Position numbers and translations under genes: made by a program
The notes under the pieces: model-generated
Seen by the model: the letters and a program-made list of their open reading frames with translations, nothing else
What the model was told of the DNA's origin: nothing
Database searches by the model: none
Origin: Myxococcales bacterium
GTDB taxonomy: Bacteria > Myxococcota > Myxococcia > Myxococcales > UBA5297
DNA: 32,329 bases
Assembly: GCA_031262165.1 (NCBI GenBank)
Contig: JAISIF010000113.1
Span: 1 to 32,329 of the forward strand
Reading direction: 5' to 3'
Part shown: in pieces, positions 18,601-27,340 of the stretch
Numbering within the stretch: the stretch's first letter is position 1
Layout: every line of letters begins with the position of its first letter

Positions 18601-18777
18601 GGACCGAAGGTGGATGCCAATTCAATTCATCGAATGAATCGTGGAGCGATGCATCGGGATGCGGTCCATCGCGCCTCTCGTTGAAATCGAATCGGTTGGG
18701 AATTCGACCGCGCCGCCTCGCCTTTTTCCCAGCGACATCGAGTCCTGTTTTTTTTGAGGATATCGAGGGGGAGTCAC

Positions 18778-18940
18778 GAAGGGCTTATCCCTCAATTACC
18801 CCATCGCCCCGCTTGTCCATGAAACGCCAGCCTTCGTTGCTTCGCTCTTCACTTCCGTCTGGAAGCTCAAAGCCTCGCGCCTCTTCTGGCTTGCCCCGTC
18901 CTTCGCATTGCTCGGTCCTCATCGAGGGATGAGTCGTAAG
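18778..18940 (+). repeat. Family A element A4
   Basis: TTATCCCTCAATTACCCCATCGCCCCGCTTGTCCATGAAACGCCAGCCTTCGTTGCTTCG...GGTCCTCATCGAGGGATGAGTCG. Confidence 0.85.
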
Positions 18941-19007
18941 GGCGCCGCCTGCGCTGCCCTGCGGTCGTCGTGCGACAAAGACACGACGGGCGTTACTCGC
19001 AACGCCC
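18941..19007 (-). repeat. Family B element B3 (inverted), sandwiched between A4 and A5
   Basis: Reverse complement GGGCGTTGCGAGTAACGCCCGTCGTGTCTTTGTCGCACGACGACCGCAGGGC aligns with B4. Confidence 0.65.
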
Positions 19008-19008
19008 A

Positions 19009-19169
19009 GGGCCTCTCTTCAACTTCTCCCGTCGCCGAGCTGGTCCGTGGAAAGCCAGAGGCATCGTTGCTTCATCGGTCACTTGCGTCAGCAAGCTCCT
19101 TCCTCGCGCCTCTTCTGGCTTTCCCCATCCTTCGCGGTGCTCGATCCTAATGAAGGGATAAGTCCTTAC
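19009..19169 (+). repeat. Family A element A5
   Basis: GGAAAGCCAG (19049-19058)/CTGGCTTTCC (19115-19124) perfect 10-bp stem; CTTGC-GTCA-GCAAG (19082-19095). The left terminal repeat is degraded. Confidence 0.82.
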
Positions 19170-19396
19170 TCAGGAAAAGACATGGGCAAATCTCAAGAGG
19201 TGGCTGTGTGATAATGTTTTACGATATAAATCACTGGAAACGGCTATTCATGAATAGCCAAGAAATTAGTGGTATTTTTTTATACGACCATGGGATTCGA
19301 CCATCCCGTATCGCCCTCTCTCTATCGAAAAAATAAAACACAATAATTGGTTGGCTTGATTGAATTGAATTCCTCCAACCCAAGGCCCGCGTTCCC

Positions 19397-20842
19397 ATGC
19401 AATTCCAGCCTTATCGGCTCAATCCGATCCAACGCATCAGGCTCTGGTGGCATGGCCTGTCGTTGCCCGCGCTCTTCGTCGCCAGCTTTGCGCTGCTCAT
19501 CGCCCTGGGGACGGCTGGACTGCTCGTCTTGCCGGGTCTCTATGCCCACGAGCGGATCTCGTTTTTCGACGCCCTGGTCACGATGACGCACTGCGTCTGC
19601 CTGACTGGGCTGACCGTGCTCGACATCTCCGAGGAGTTCACGTTCTTCGGTCAGCTCTGGCTGCTCCTGTTCATCCAGATGGGCGGCCTCGGGCTGTTCA
19701 CCTTCTCGTCGCTCCTCATCGGCGCGCTCGGCCGACGCCTGTCGTTGCGCAGCGAGCTGCTCACGAGCACCTCGCTCGAGTGCCGGACGAACACCAAGGG
19801 CGTGAAAGACCTGGCCCGCGACGTTGCCCGGTTCGCGCTGCTGCTCGAAGGCATCGGCGCCGCGCTCCTCTGGCCACAGCTCATCTACCAATCGGTCCTC
19901 GACGGCCGGTTCAGCTTGATGGGCATCGTCGAGGCGCTCTGGAACGCGGTCTTCCTCGCCGTCACCGCCTTCTGCAATGCCGGGCTCACGCTCTATCCAA
20001 ACTCGATCGCCACCTTTGCCGAGCGCCCGTTCGTGCTGCTGCCGCTCACCGCGCTCGTGGTGCTGGGGGGCTTCGGCTTTCTGGCCTTCGAGGAGTTCCT
20101 GCGCTGGTGGCGGCTCGGCAGATTCCAGGGCCGCCATCGCTTCTCGATCCACACGCTGAGCGTGTGCGTGGTGACGGGCGCGTTCCTCACGATTGGGTTC
20201 GTCGCCTTCCTGATCTTCGAGTGGTCGGGCGTGCTCGCGAAGTTCGGCGTCATCGACAAGCTGACGAACGCCCTGGTCATGTCGGCCATGTCGCGGACGG
20301 CTGGCTTTGCCAGCATCGACTACGCGCTCGTGAGCAACGAGACCGCTTACCTGACGATCCTCCTCATGTTCATCGGTGGGTCACCTGGCTCGACGGCGAG
20401 CGGCATCAAGACGACGACGTTTGCCGTGCTCATGGCCCAAGCCGTGGCGCGCATCCGAGGGCACCGCTACGTCAGCCTGTTCAACCGGAGCATCCCCGAC
20501 GCCGTGGTGCAGCGCGCCTCGTCCGTCGTGCTCATCGCCTTTTTCATCCTCTCCGGTGTCGTGTTCATCCTGGGCTTTACCGAGACGGGCTGCGGGACGG
20601 ACCTGGCCGCCACGCGGCAGAACTTCCTGCCGCTTCTGTTCGAGACGGTCAGCGCGCTGAGCACCGTGGGCCTCTCGCTCGGGCTGGCCTGCCCTCTGAG
20701 CAGCGTGGGCAAGGCCATCCTCGTCGTCCTGATGTTCATCGGTCGCGTGGGACTGCTCGCCTTTTTCTCCACCCTGTCGCTGCGCGACAACGCCTCGCCC
20801 AGCGGGTTCAGGCCAGCCCAGGAGAACATCTTCATTGGTTGA
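19397..20842 (+). CDS. TrkH/KtrB-family potassium transporter membrane subunit
   Basis: FFDALVTMTHCVCLTGLTVLDISEEF...IQMGGLGLFTFSSL; FIGGSPGSTASGIKTTTFAVL selectivity-loop motif; TVSALSTVGLSLG. Confidence 0.9.
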   Translation: MQFQPYRLNPIQRIRLWWHGLSLPALFVASFALLIALGTAGLLVLPGLYAHERISFFDALVTMTHCVCLTGLTVLDISEEFTFFGQLWLLLFIQMGGLGLFTFSSLLIGALGRRLSLRSELLTSTSLECRTNTKGVKDLARDVARFALLLEGIGAALLWPQLIYQSVLDGRFSLMGIVEALWNAVFLAVTAFCNAGLTLYPNSIATFAERPFVLLPLTALVVLGGFGFLAFEEFLRWWRLGRFQGRHRFSIHTLSVCVVTGAFLTIGFVAFLIFEWSGVLAKFGVIDKLTNALVMSAMSRTAGFASIDYALVSNETAYLTILLMFIGGSPGSTASGIKTTTFAVLMAQAVARIRGHRYVSLFNRSIPDAVVQRASSVVLIAFFILSGVVFILGFTETGCGTDLAATRQNFLPLLFETVSALSTVGLSLGLACPLSSVGKAILVVLMFIGRVGLLAFFSTLSLRDNASPSGFRPAQENIFIG

Positions 20843-21037
20843 CGACGGTTCCCCTTCTTCCGACGCCAGGACGAACAGCCCGACGAATTGCCGCCGCTTG
20901 CCGCGCGCCTCTCGATGAGGCGTCGCTGGCCCTGGGCTGTCCGAGGCGCCATCGCAGGACTCGATCGCCCTGCGGAGCGACCGAGAATCCCTCTGTAGGC
21001 AGGGTTGGAGCGCAGAGGAAACGCACAGCACAGAGGC

Positions 21038-21144
21038 TCATGAGAGGCCGACTCGCTTTGGACAGGAGTGGAGGCGTTTGCGCTCGATCTCTCGGACGCC
21101 CATGAGGATCATGAGAGGCCGACTCGCTTTGGACAGGAGTGGAG
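21038..21144. repeat. 36-bp perfect direct repeat
   Basis: TCATGAGAGGCCGACTCGCTTTGGACAGGAGTGGAG at 21038-21073 and again at 21109-21144. Confidence 0.9.
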
Positions 21145-21378
21145 AGCTGACCATTTTTTCAAAAGCGATCGCCGTTCGCCTCTCTCCTCAGACATGGCGG
21201 GAACGGCACGCCGTGCCCGAAGAGCCTCCGAACGCTTCCCAAGAAAGTCAGACCCGTCTGCTTTCCTGAAAGATCGACCGCAGATCGCCAGAAGATCTGC
21301 TGAAGGCTCGGCTCTGGAGGGCAGCCTCAAAGGCCTGATCGACAGAGCGTCGCGTTGAGGGTTTGCGCATGTATCGAA

Positions 21379-22677
21379 TCAGCTCCGCTCCATCGCTGCG
21401 CCAAAGAAGCCGTCGCAGCCATCGCGGTGGGGCAAGGGCTTGAAAAAGCCGTCCTTGACCAACCCACGCGCGCTGTCGGGCAGGAGCGTGGCCGCGTCGA
21501 TGAGACTGAAGTCGGGTCTCGACGCGAGGAAGCGCTCGACCACGGCCTCGTTCTCGACGCGCGCGAGGCTGCACGTCGCATAGACGAGTCGACCGCCGGG
21601 CCGCGTGAGCTCGCACAGGCGATCGAGCAGCGCGCTCTGGCGCGCGGCAAAGTCGTCGAAGCAGGAGGCGCTCAGCCGGTAGCGCGCGTCCGGGGCGCGG
21701 CGGAGCACGCCCAGGCCTGAGCAGGGGGCGTCGATGAGCACGCGGTCGCAGCGGCCCCGGAGCTTGGGCGCGTGGCACGCCGCATCGAAGTCCTCTGGGA
21801 TCGCTCGCGACTGGATGGCGTGCACGCCAGCTCTGTTGGCGCGGCGGGTGAGGTTTTTGAGGCGGGCCGCATCCACATCAAAAGCGAGCAGCGCGCCGCG
21901 ATCGGCCATCTGCGCGCTGAGCGCGAGCGTCTTGCCACCAGCGCCAGCGCAGGCGTCCACGACGCGCTCGCCAGGCAGGGCGCCGACGAGGTGCGCGAGG
22001 AGTTGGCTCCCCTCGTCTTGGATCTCGAACAGGCCATCATCGAAGGCGCTCGTGTCTGTCAGGCGCGGAAAGCCGCGGACTGTGAGGCCGTGTGGCGCGT
22101 GCACGGTGGGCATCGACTCGATCCCCTCGCATCGCAGCACGCGGCGAAGATCGTCCCGCGTCGTCTTGAGCGCGTTGGCGCGGATGGTCAGCGGCGCGCG
22201 TTCGAGCAGGCTCTGTGCAAAGCCGAGCGCGTCCGTTTCCCCGAGGTCGGCGATGAGGCGCGCGGCGAGCTCGTTCGGGATCGAACCGATCAGCGCCACG
22301 CGATCGAGCGTTGGCAGGCCGTCGGGAAGCTCGTGTGGAAGCTCGGCGAGGCGGGCGCGCAGAGAAGGATCGCAGGCAATTCGATCGAGGCTGTCGCCCT
22401 GGAGTCGGCGCAGGGCAGCGTAGCGCGCGTCGAAGAGTGTCTTCTGAGAGGGCACACGCGCTGGATCCAGGCGCAGCGCAAAGTCGAGGAAGCGCTCGCG
22501 CCGCAGGAGGAGGAAGAGGTCCTCGCCGATGGCGCGGCGCTCGGCGCTGAAGAGGTTTTTCTCGCGCTTGAGCAGGCGCTCCAGGGCCCGATCCGCGAGC
22601 GCGCCATCGACGCGGACAGCGGCATAGAGCTCTAGGACAGCGGCGCGGATGAGGTGGTGTCGCAGCGGTCGTTTCAT
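21379..22677 (-). CDS. rsmB: 16S rRNA m5C967 methyltransferase-like protein (RsmB/NOL1-NOP2-sun family)
   Basis: NusB-like N-terminus; FEIQDEGSQLLAHLVGALPGERVVDACAGAGGKTLALSAQM; DRVLIDAPCSGLGVLRRAPD; LVYATCSLARVENE. Confidence 0.9.
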   Translation of the reverse strand: MKRPLRHHLIRAAVLELYAAVRVDGALADRALERLLKREKNLFSAERRAIGEDLFLLLRRERFLDFALRLDPARVPSQKTLFDARYAALRRLQGDSLDRIACDPSLRARLAELPHELPDGLPTLDRVALIGSIPNELAARLIADLGETDALGFAQSLLERAPLTIRANALKTTRDDLRRVLRCEGIESMPTVHAPHGLTVRGFPRLTDTSAFDDGLFEIQDEGSQLLAHLVGALPGERVVDACAGAGGKTLALSAQMADRGALLAFDVDAARLKNLTRRANRAGVHAIQSRAIPEDFDAACHAPKLRGRCDRVLIDAPCSGLGVLRRAPDARYRLSASCFDDFAARQSALLDRLCELTRPGGRLVYATCSLARVENEAVVERFLASRPDFSLIDAATLLPDSARGLVKDGFFKPLPHRDGCDGFFGAAMERS

Positions 22678-23652
22678 TCAGCGATCGCCTCCGAGCAGCG
22701 TGCCTGCGGACAGCCTGTGGCCCTTGAGAAAGTCGGCCGCGCTCAGGCGCTTGCCGCCCTCGATCTGGATGTCGAGACACAGGAGCGCGCCTTCGGCGCA
22801 GTGGATGGCGATGCCGCGCTCGTCGGCAGAGATCACGGTCCCAGGCGTGTCGCTCGATTCATCGTCGATGGCGCGCGCGCGCAGGATTTTGAGGCGCTTG
22901 CCATCGAGCGTGGTGAAGGTGCCGGGCCAAGGCGTGAAAGCCCGCGAGCGCGCTTCGAGCTCCAGGGCAGAGGCGTGCGCAAAGTCGAGCCAGCCGTCTT
23001 CCTTGCGGATGATGGGCGCGAGCGTGGCCTCTGCCGCGTTCTGTGGCGTGGCTGACCGCTCACCGCGCAAAAGAGGTGGCAGCTCGCGCGTGAGCAGATC
23101 GGCGCCCGCGGCCGCGAGTTTGACGAGCAGGCTCTCGCCCGTCTCGTCTGGCGCGATGTCCACGAGCGATCGCGCGAACACGGGGCCCGTGTCGAGGCCA
23201 GCCTCCATCTGCATCAGGCTGACGCCCGTCACGCTCTCGCGCCGCGCGATGGCCCACTGCGCGGGCGCGGCACCCCGGTATTTGGGGAGCAGTGAGGCGT
23301 GGACGTTCACACAGCCTAGGCGCGGCGCATCGAGCACGTCCTGCGGCAACAGGCGGCCATAGGCCGCGACGACGGCGACGTCTGGGGCGAGCGCGCGCAG
23401 GCGCTCGTGGAAGTCTGTCCCACGCAGGCGCTCGGGCTGCGTCACGTCGAGGCCATGCTCGATCGCCCAGCGCTTGACCGGCGGTGCCTCGACCTTGTTG
23501 CCGCGGCCGACGGGCTTGTCGGGTTGGGTGACGACCAGGACCACCTCGCCCAGCGCGTGGCAGGCGGCGATCGCGTCGACCGCGAAGGCCGGGGTTCCCA
23601 TGAAGACGATGCGCGGGCGTCGTGTGCTGCTGGGCATGGCGGAGATGGACAT
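22678..23652 (-). CDS. fmt: Methionyl-tRNA formyltransferase
   Basis: RIVFMGTPAFAV, VVTQPDKPVGRG, NVHASLLPKYRGAAPAQWAI, GVSLMQMEAGLDTGPVF. Confidence 0.95.
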   Translation of the reverse strand: MSISAMPSSTRRPRIVFMGTPAFAVDAIAACHALGEVVLVVTQPDKPVGRGNKVEAPPVKRWAIEHGLDVTQPERLRGTDFHERLRALAPDVAVVAAYGRLLPQDVLDAPRLGCVNVHASLLPKYRGAAPAQWAIARRESVTGVSLMQMEAGLDTGPVFARSLVDIAPDETGESLLVKLAAAGADLLTRELPPLLRGERSATPQNAAEATLAPIIRKEDGWLDFAHASALELEARSRAFTPWPGTFTTLDGKRLKILRARAIDDESSDTPGTVISADERGIAIHCAEGALLCLDIQIEGGKRLSAADFLKGHRLSAGTLLGGDR

Positions 23653-23704
23653 GGAGGCTCCTGATCGAGGCGGGTGGGCAGCTGAAAAATCGCGCGGCGC
23701 ACTA

Positions 23705-23858
23705 GGGCGAGTCCTCGACCTCTCCCGTCGCCGCGCTTGTCCGTGAAAAGCCAGGCATCGTTGCTTCGTCGGTCACTTGCGTCAGCAAGCTCCCTGCTCG
23801 CGCCTCGCCTGTCATTCCACGTCCTTCGTGCGGCTCGGTCCGAATTCGAGGACACGCC
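23705..23858 (+). repeat. Family A element A6 with divergent but self-complementary ends
   Basis: GGGCGAGTCCTCGA (23705-23718) versus TCGAGGACACGCCC, 13/14 complementary; inner CTTGC-GTCA-GCAAG. Confidence 0.82.
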
Positions 23859-24126
23859 CTACCTCATTTCGTGGATTCGTCGAGGGCGCGCGTCGTTCGC
23901 TCCAGGGCCATCGTCGGAGTGCTCCATCGACTCGACACGGACGCGAGAGCTCTCTGCGACGTGGCTCGCCGCTTTCCTCCGAGGGAGATGCCAACCAAGG
24001 CCGACAGGAACAGGCGGCGTCGCAAAGGGAATCGAGAGAATTCGCTTGCCCTCATTCATCCTCTTGTCCGCCGCGCCAATGTCTGGTCAGGCGGCTCGCC
24101 GAACGAGCTCTGAGGAGAGGGCAGAC

Positions 24127-25320
24127 ATGTATGGGCTGATCAAGAAGCGCTTCATCTCGGACTGGACACAGACACAGGTGCCTCAGGTGCGCTTCCGCTA
24201 CGGCATCGTGGCTGGCGTGTTGGGGATCGCCTCGAACCTCGTGCTGTTCGGCCTCAAGATGGCGGTGGGCCTCTTGTCCGGCAGCATCTCGATCGTCGCG
24301 GACGCCATCAACAACCTGTCTGACGCAGGGTCGTCCGTCGTCACGGTCCTCGGGTTCAAGCTCTCCAGCCGCCCGGCCGACGCCGAGCACCCCTTCGGCC
24401 ACGCGCGCTACGAATACATCGGTGGCTTCATCGTGGCCTTTGCCGTCCTGCTGATCGGCGTGCTGCTGGCCAAGTCGTCGATCGAGAAGATCATCGCGCC
24501 CGAACCGATCGACACCTCGATCTGGGTCTTCGTGATCCTCGTGTTCTCGATCGCCGCCAAGCTTTGGCAGGCCGCGCTCTATGCCAACTTTGGCAAGGCC
24601 ATCGACTCGTCGGCCCTCAAAGCCACGGCCATCGACAGTCGCAACGACGTCATCACCACGAGCGCGGTCCTGCTCTCGGTCATCGTCGCGGCACTCTGGC
24701 CCAGCGTGATGCTCGATGGCTACATGGGCCTGGCCGTCTCGATCTTCATCGTCGTCTCGGGGGTCCGACTCATCAAGGAGTCGCTCGATCCGCTGCTCGG
24801 GTCCGTTCCCGACGAGGCGATCGTCGAGAGGATCACCCAGAAGATGCTCTCCTACGACGGCGTCCTCGGCATCCACGACCTGGTGATCCATAACTACGGC
24901 CCGGCCAACTGCTTCGCGACGCTGCACGCGGAGTTCTCTGCCCACGCGGACTTCGTGGAGAGCCACAACCTGGTGGACGACATCGAGCGCGACTTCATGC
25001 GGGACTTGAACATCTTTCTCGTGATCCACATGGACCCGATCGTCGAGAGCGACCCAGAGACAGACGCGCTGCGCCGCAGCGTGTTGGAACTCCTGAGGTC
25101 TGAAGTCTGCGCCGAGGCGTCGATCCACGACTTCCGGATCGTCCGTGGCCCTTCGCACACGAACGTGCTCTTCGACGTCGTGCTGCCGTTCGAGAATCCC
25201 TGGGACAGGAAGAGGATTGTGGCGCTGCTCGAAGCCAAGTTCGGCACAGAATCGCACGCGCTCTATTTCGTCGTGCGCATCGACAAGAGCTTCGTCGGGA
25301 ACAAACGACACGAGCACTGA
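24127..25320 (+). CDS. Cation diffusion facilitator (CDF) family transporter
   Basis: GIASNLVLFGLKMAVGLLSGSISIVADAINNLSDAGSSVVTVLGFKLSSRPADAEHPFGHARYEYIGG; internal ATG at 24127. Confidence 0.92.
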   Translation: MYGLIKKRFISDWTQTQVPQVRFRYGIVAGVLGIASNLVLFGLKMAVGLLSGSISIVADAINNLSDAGSSVVTVLGFKLSSRPADAEHPFGHARYEYIGGFIVAFAVLLIGVLLAKSSIEKIIAPEPIDTSIWVFVILVFSIAAKLWQAALYANFGKAIDSSALKATAIDSRNDVITTSAVLLSVIVAALWPSVMLDGYMGLAVSIFIVVSGVRLIKESLDPLLGSVPDEAIVERITQKMLSYDGVLGIHDLVIHNYGPANCFATLHAEFSAHADFVESHNLVDDIERDFMRDLNIFLVIHMDPIVESDPETDALRRSVLELLRSEVCAEASIHDFRIVRGPSHTNVLFDVVLPFENPWDRKRIVALLEAKFGTESHALYFVVRIDKSFVGNKRHEH

Positions 25321-25328
25321 GGTGGAAG

Positions 25329-26603
25329 ATGAGGACATCGAGGCATTTGGGCGTGGCGCTGACCGCCGGTCTGTTGCTCCTGGAGGCGTGCGCGATCGGC
25401 GATGTCCAGCTGACTCGAGTCGGCGGGGAAGACACGGGCGCGGACATCGAAGATCGGGATGTGGCCGCGCCCACCGATCCCGATCCCGATCCCGATTCCG
25501 ATTCGGACATCGGACCTACCCCTGGCTCGGACGCTGGGGAGGAGCCAGATGCCACCGACGCCACCGATGGATCGGCCGAGCCTGATCCGGCCCCGGACGC
25601 GAGCGTGGAAGGGGATCCGGACGCGGGCCAAGACCAGGACCAGGACGAGGCGCCACGCTTCGAGTTCTGTGAGCGCTACGGAACGCCGATCGAGACGGCC
25701 AAGCTCCAGGACGATCGGCTGCGGGGCGTCTCAGGCGTCGTGGCCTCGCATCGGAACGCGGGGATCCTGTGGGTCCACAACGATTTTCCCGACGTGCCCA
25801 CCGTCTATGCGGTCGAGGCCGCGACCGGGATCACGCGCGGTGTGCTGCGGGCGCCGACTGGGCTCGTCGCGCTCAATCTGGAGGACATCGCGTTGGCGCG
25901 CTGTCCAGACGCGGAGGAGGACATGGCCGAGAGCGTCGACCCGCAGGCGCGCTGCCTGTGGCTCGCCGACTCGGGCAACAACGACCAGACGCGGACCGAT
26001 CTCTCGATCTTCGTCCTGCCCGAGCCTGTCCTGTCCGAGTCAGGCGGTGCGGCTGCCGAGCCCGAGACCTGGACAGCCGATCGGGTGTGGCACTTCCCTT
26101 TTTCCTATCCAGACGGGAACCACGACTCAGAGGCCTTCATGGTCGAGCCAGACGGCTCTGCCCTCTACCTGCTCGAAAAGCTCGATGCGTCTCCGGCGCG
26201 GCTCTTCGAGGCCAAAGGCCCCTTCGAAGACGGCATGCCGCTCGTGCTGGAGCGGATCGGCGAGCTCGCGGCTCAGACGATCGGCATCCCACCGTTCGAT
26301 CTGACGCCCACGCTCGGCCGCATGATGACCGGCGCTGACCTGCACCCGAGCCGCACGCGCTTCGTGATGCGCAGCTACATCGGCAGCTACGAATATCGGC
26401 TCACGCAAGACGACTGGGCGCTCGAGCTTCCCAGCGTGAAGCCTGTCATCGTTGCCTTGGGACCACTCTCAGAGCCACAGGGCGAGGCCATTGCTTACGA
26501 TGCGAGTGGCAAAGCCCTTTGGACGATCTCCGAAGATCCGAACCAGCGACCAGGGCAGGGGATTCACCACTACCCCTGCCTCGACGAATCGTCGGTGCCG
26601 TAG
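25329..26603 (+). CDS. Putative lipoprotein with Asp/Pro-rich linker and a possible beta-propeller-like domain
   Basis: N-terminal hydrophobic stretch ending LLLLEAC; DPDPDPDSDSD linker; SGVVASHRNAGILWVHNDFPDVPTVYAVEAATG. Confidence 0.75.
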   Translation: MRTSRHLGVALTAGLLLLEACAIGDVQLTRVGGEDTGADIEDRDVAAPTDPDPDPDSDSDIGPTPGSDAGEEPDATDATDGSAEPDPAPDASVEGDPDAGQDQDQDEAPRFEFCERYGTPIETAKLQDDRLRGVSGVVASHRNAGILWVHNDFPDVPTVYAVEAATGITRGVLRAPTGLVALNLEDIALARCPDAEEDMAESVDPQARCLWLADSGNNDQTRTDLSIFVLPEPVLSESGGAAAEPETWTADRVWHFPFSYPDGNHDSEAFMVEPDGSALYLLEKLDASPARLFEAKGPFEDGMPLVLERIGELAAQTIGIPPFDLTPTLGRMMTGADLHPSRTRFVMRSYIGSYEYRLTQDDWALELPSVKPVIVALGPLSEPQGEAIAYDASGKALWTISEDPNQRPGQGIHHYPCLDESSVP

Positions 26604-26606
26604 GGC

Positions 26607-26960
26607 TCACTTCTCGCGCGTCACCGTGACGACGGTCCCGATGCCACCCCGGACGGCGAAGTCGCCGATGACCTGGATTTTGCGCGGCGCGAGTAGGTCG
26701 AACAGGTCGTCGCAGATGCGGTTGGTGACCGCCTCATGGAAGGCGCCCTCGTTCCGATACGACCACAGGTAGAGCTTGAGGCTCTTGAGCTCCACGCACA
26801 GCTGGTCCGGGACGTATTCGATGGTGAAGTGCGCGAAGTCGGGCTGGCCGGTCATGGGACACAGGCAGGTGAACTCCGGGCAATCCATGGCGATGAGGTA
26901 GTCGCGGTCCGAGTTGGGGTTGGGAAAGGTCTTCAGATCCTTGCTGGGCTGGCTGGGCAT
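26607..26960 (-). CDS. queF: NADPH-dependent 7-cyano-7-deazaguanine (preQ0) reductase
   Basis: [53 protein letters not shown]. Confidence 0.95.
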   Translation of the reverse strand: MPSQPSKDLKTFPNPNSDRDYLIAMDCPEFTCLCPMTGQPDFAHFTIEYVPDQLCVELKSLKLYLWSYRNEGAFHEAVTNRICDDLFDLLAPRKIQVIGDFAVRGGIGTVVTVTREK

Positions 26961-27094
26961 GGGACGCTCACTCGTTGTCTGGTTGAAAAAAGGGCGCGCC
27001 TGCTAGTCATGCCGCGCCTGCCTGTCAATGGAGGGCGAATGGGGGGACTGGGCCATCGAGTTCTATTTTTTTTGATCTCGAATCGGGATGTGTC

Positions 27095-27164
27095 GGGGCG
27101 TTGCGTGCAACGCCCGTCGTATTTGTGTCGACTGACGACCGCAGGGCGTTGCACGCAACGCCCC
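27095..27164 (+). repeat. Family B element B4, double hairpin with perfect 21-bp inverted arms
   Basis: GGGGCGTTGCGTGCAACGCCC and GGGCGTTGCACGCAACGCCCC separated by GTCGTATTTGTGTCGACTGACGACCGCA. Confidence 0.9.
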
Positions 27165-27340
27165 TACGAAGACACGCCTCGATCTTGCGTCGAAAAACAG
27201 AACCCGATTGCCCTGAATGGGGGAGGCGTTCCGCCGCGAAGTCGGGCGTGAAATCCTTCGTTCGCTAGCTCCATCCAAAAGACGAGCGCTTCGAAGGCGA
27301 GTGCGGCGAGGAGAGAGGGGTTGAACTTCACGGGGCGAGC

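Noticed and set aside
19397-20842. K+ transporter subunit without an adjacent TrkA/KtrA gene
   Set aside because: The regulatory subunit is often encoded elsewhere, so this is not unusual.
24052-25338. 428-aa minus-strand ORF opposite the CDF transporter
   Set aside because: Antisense shadow (Asp/His/Arg-rich); the CDF motifs are on the plus strand.
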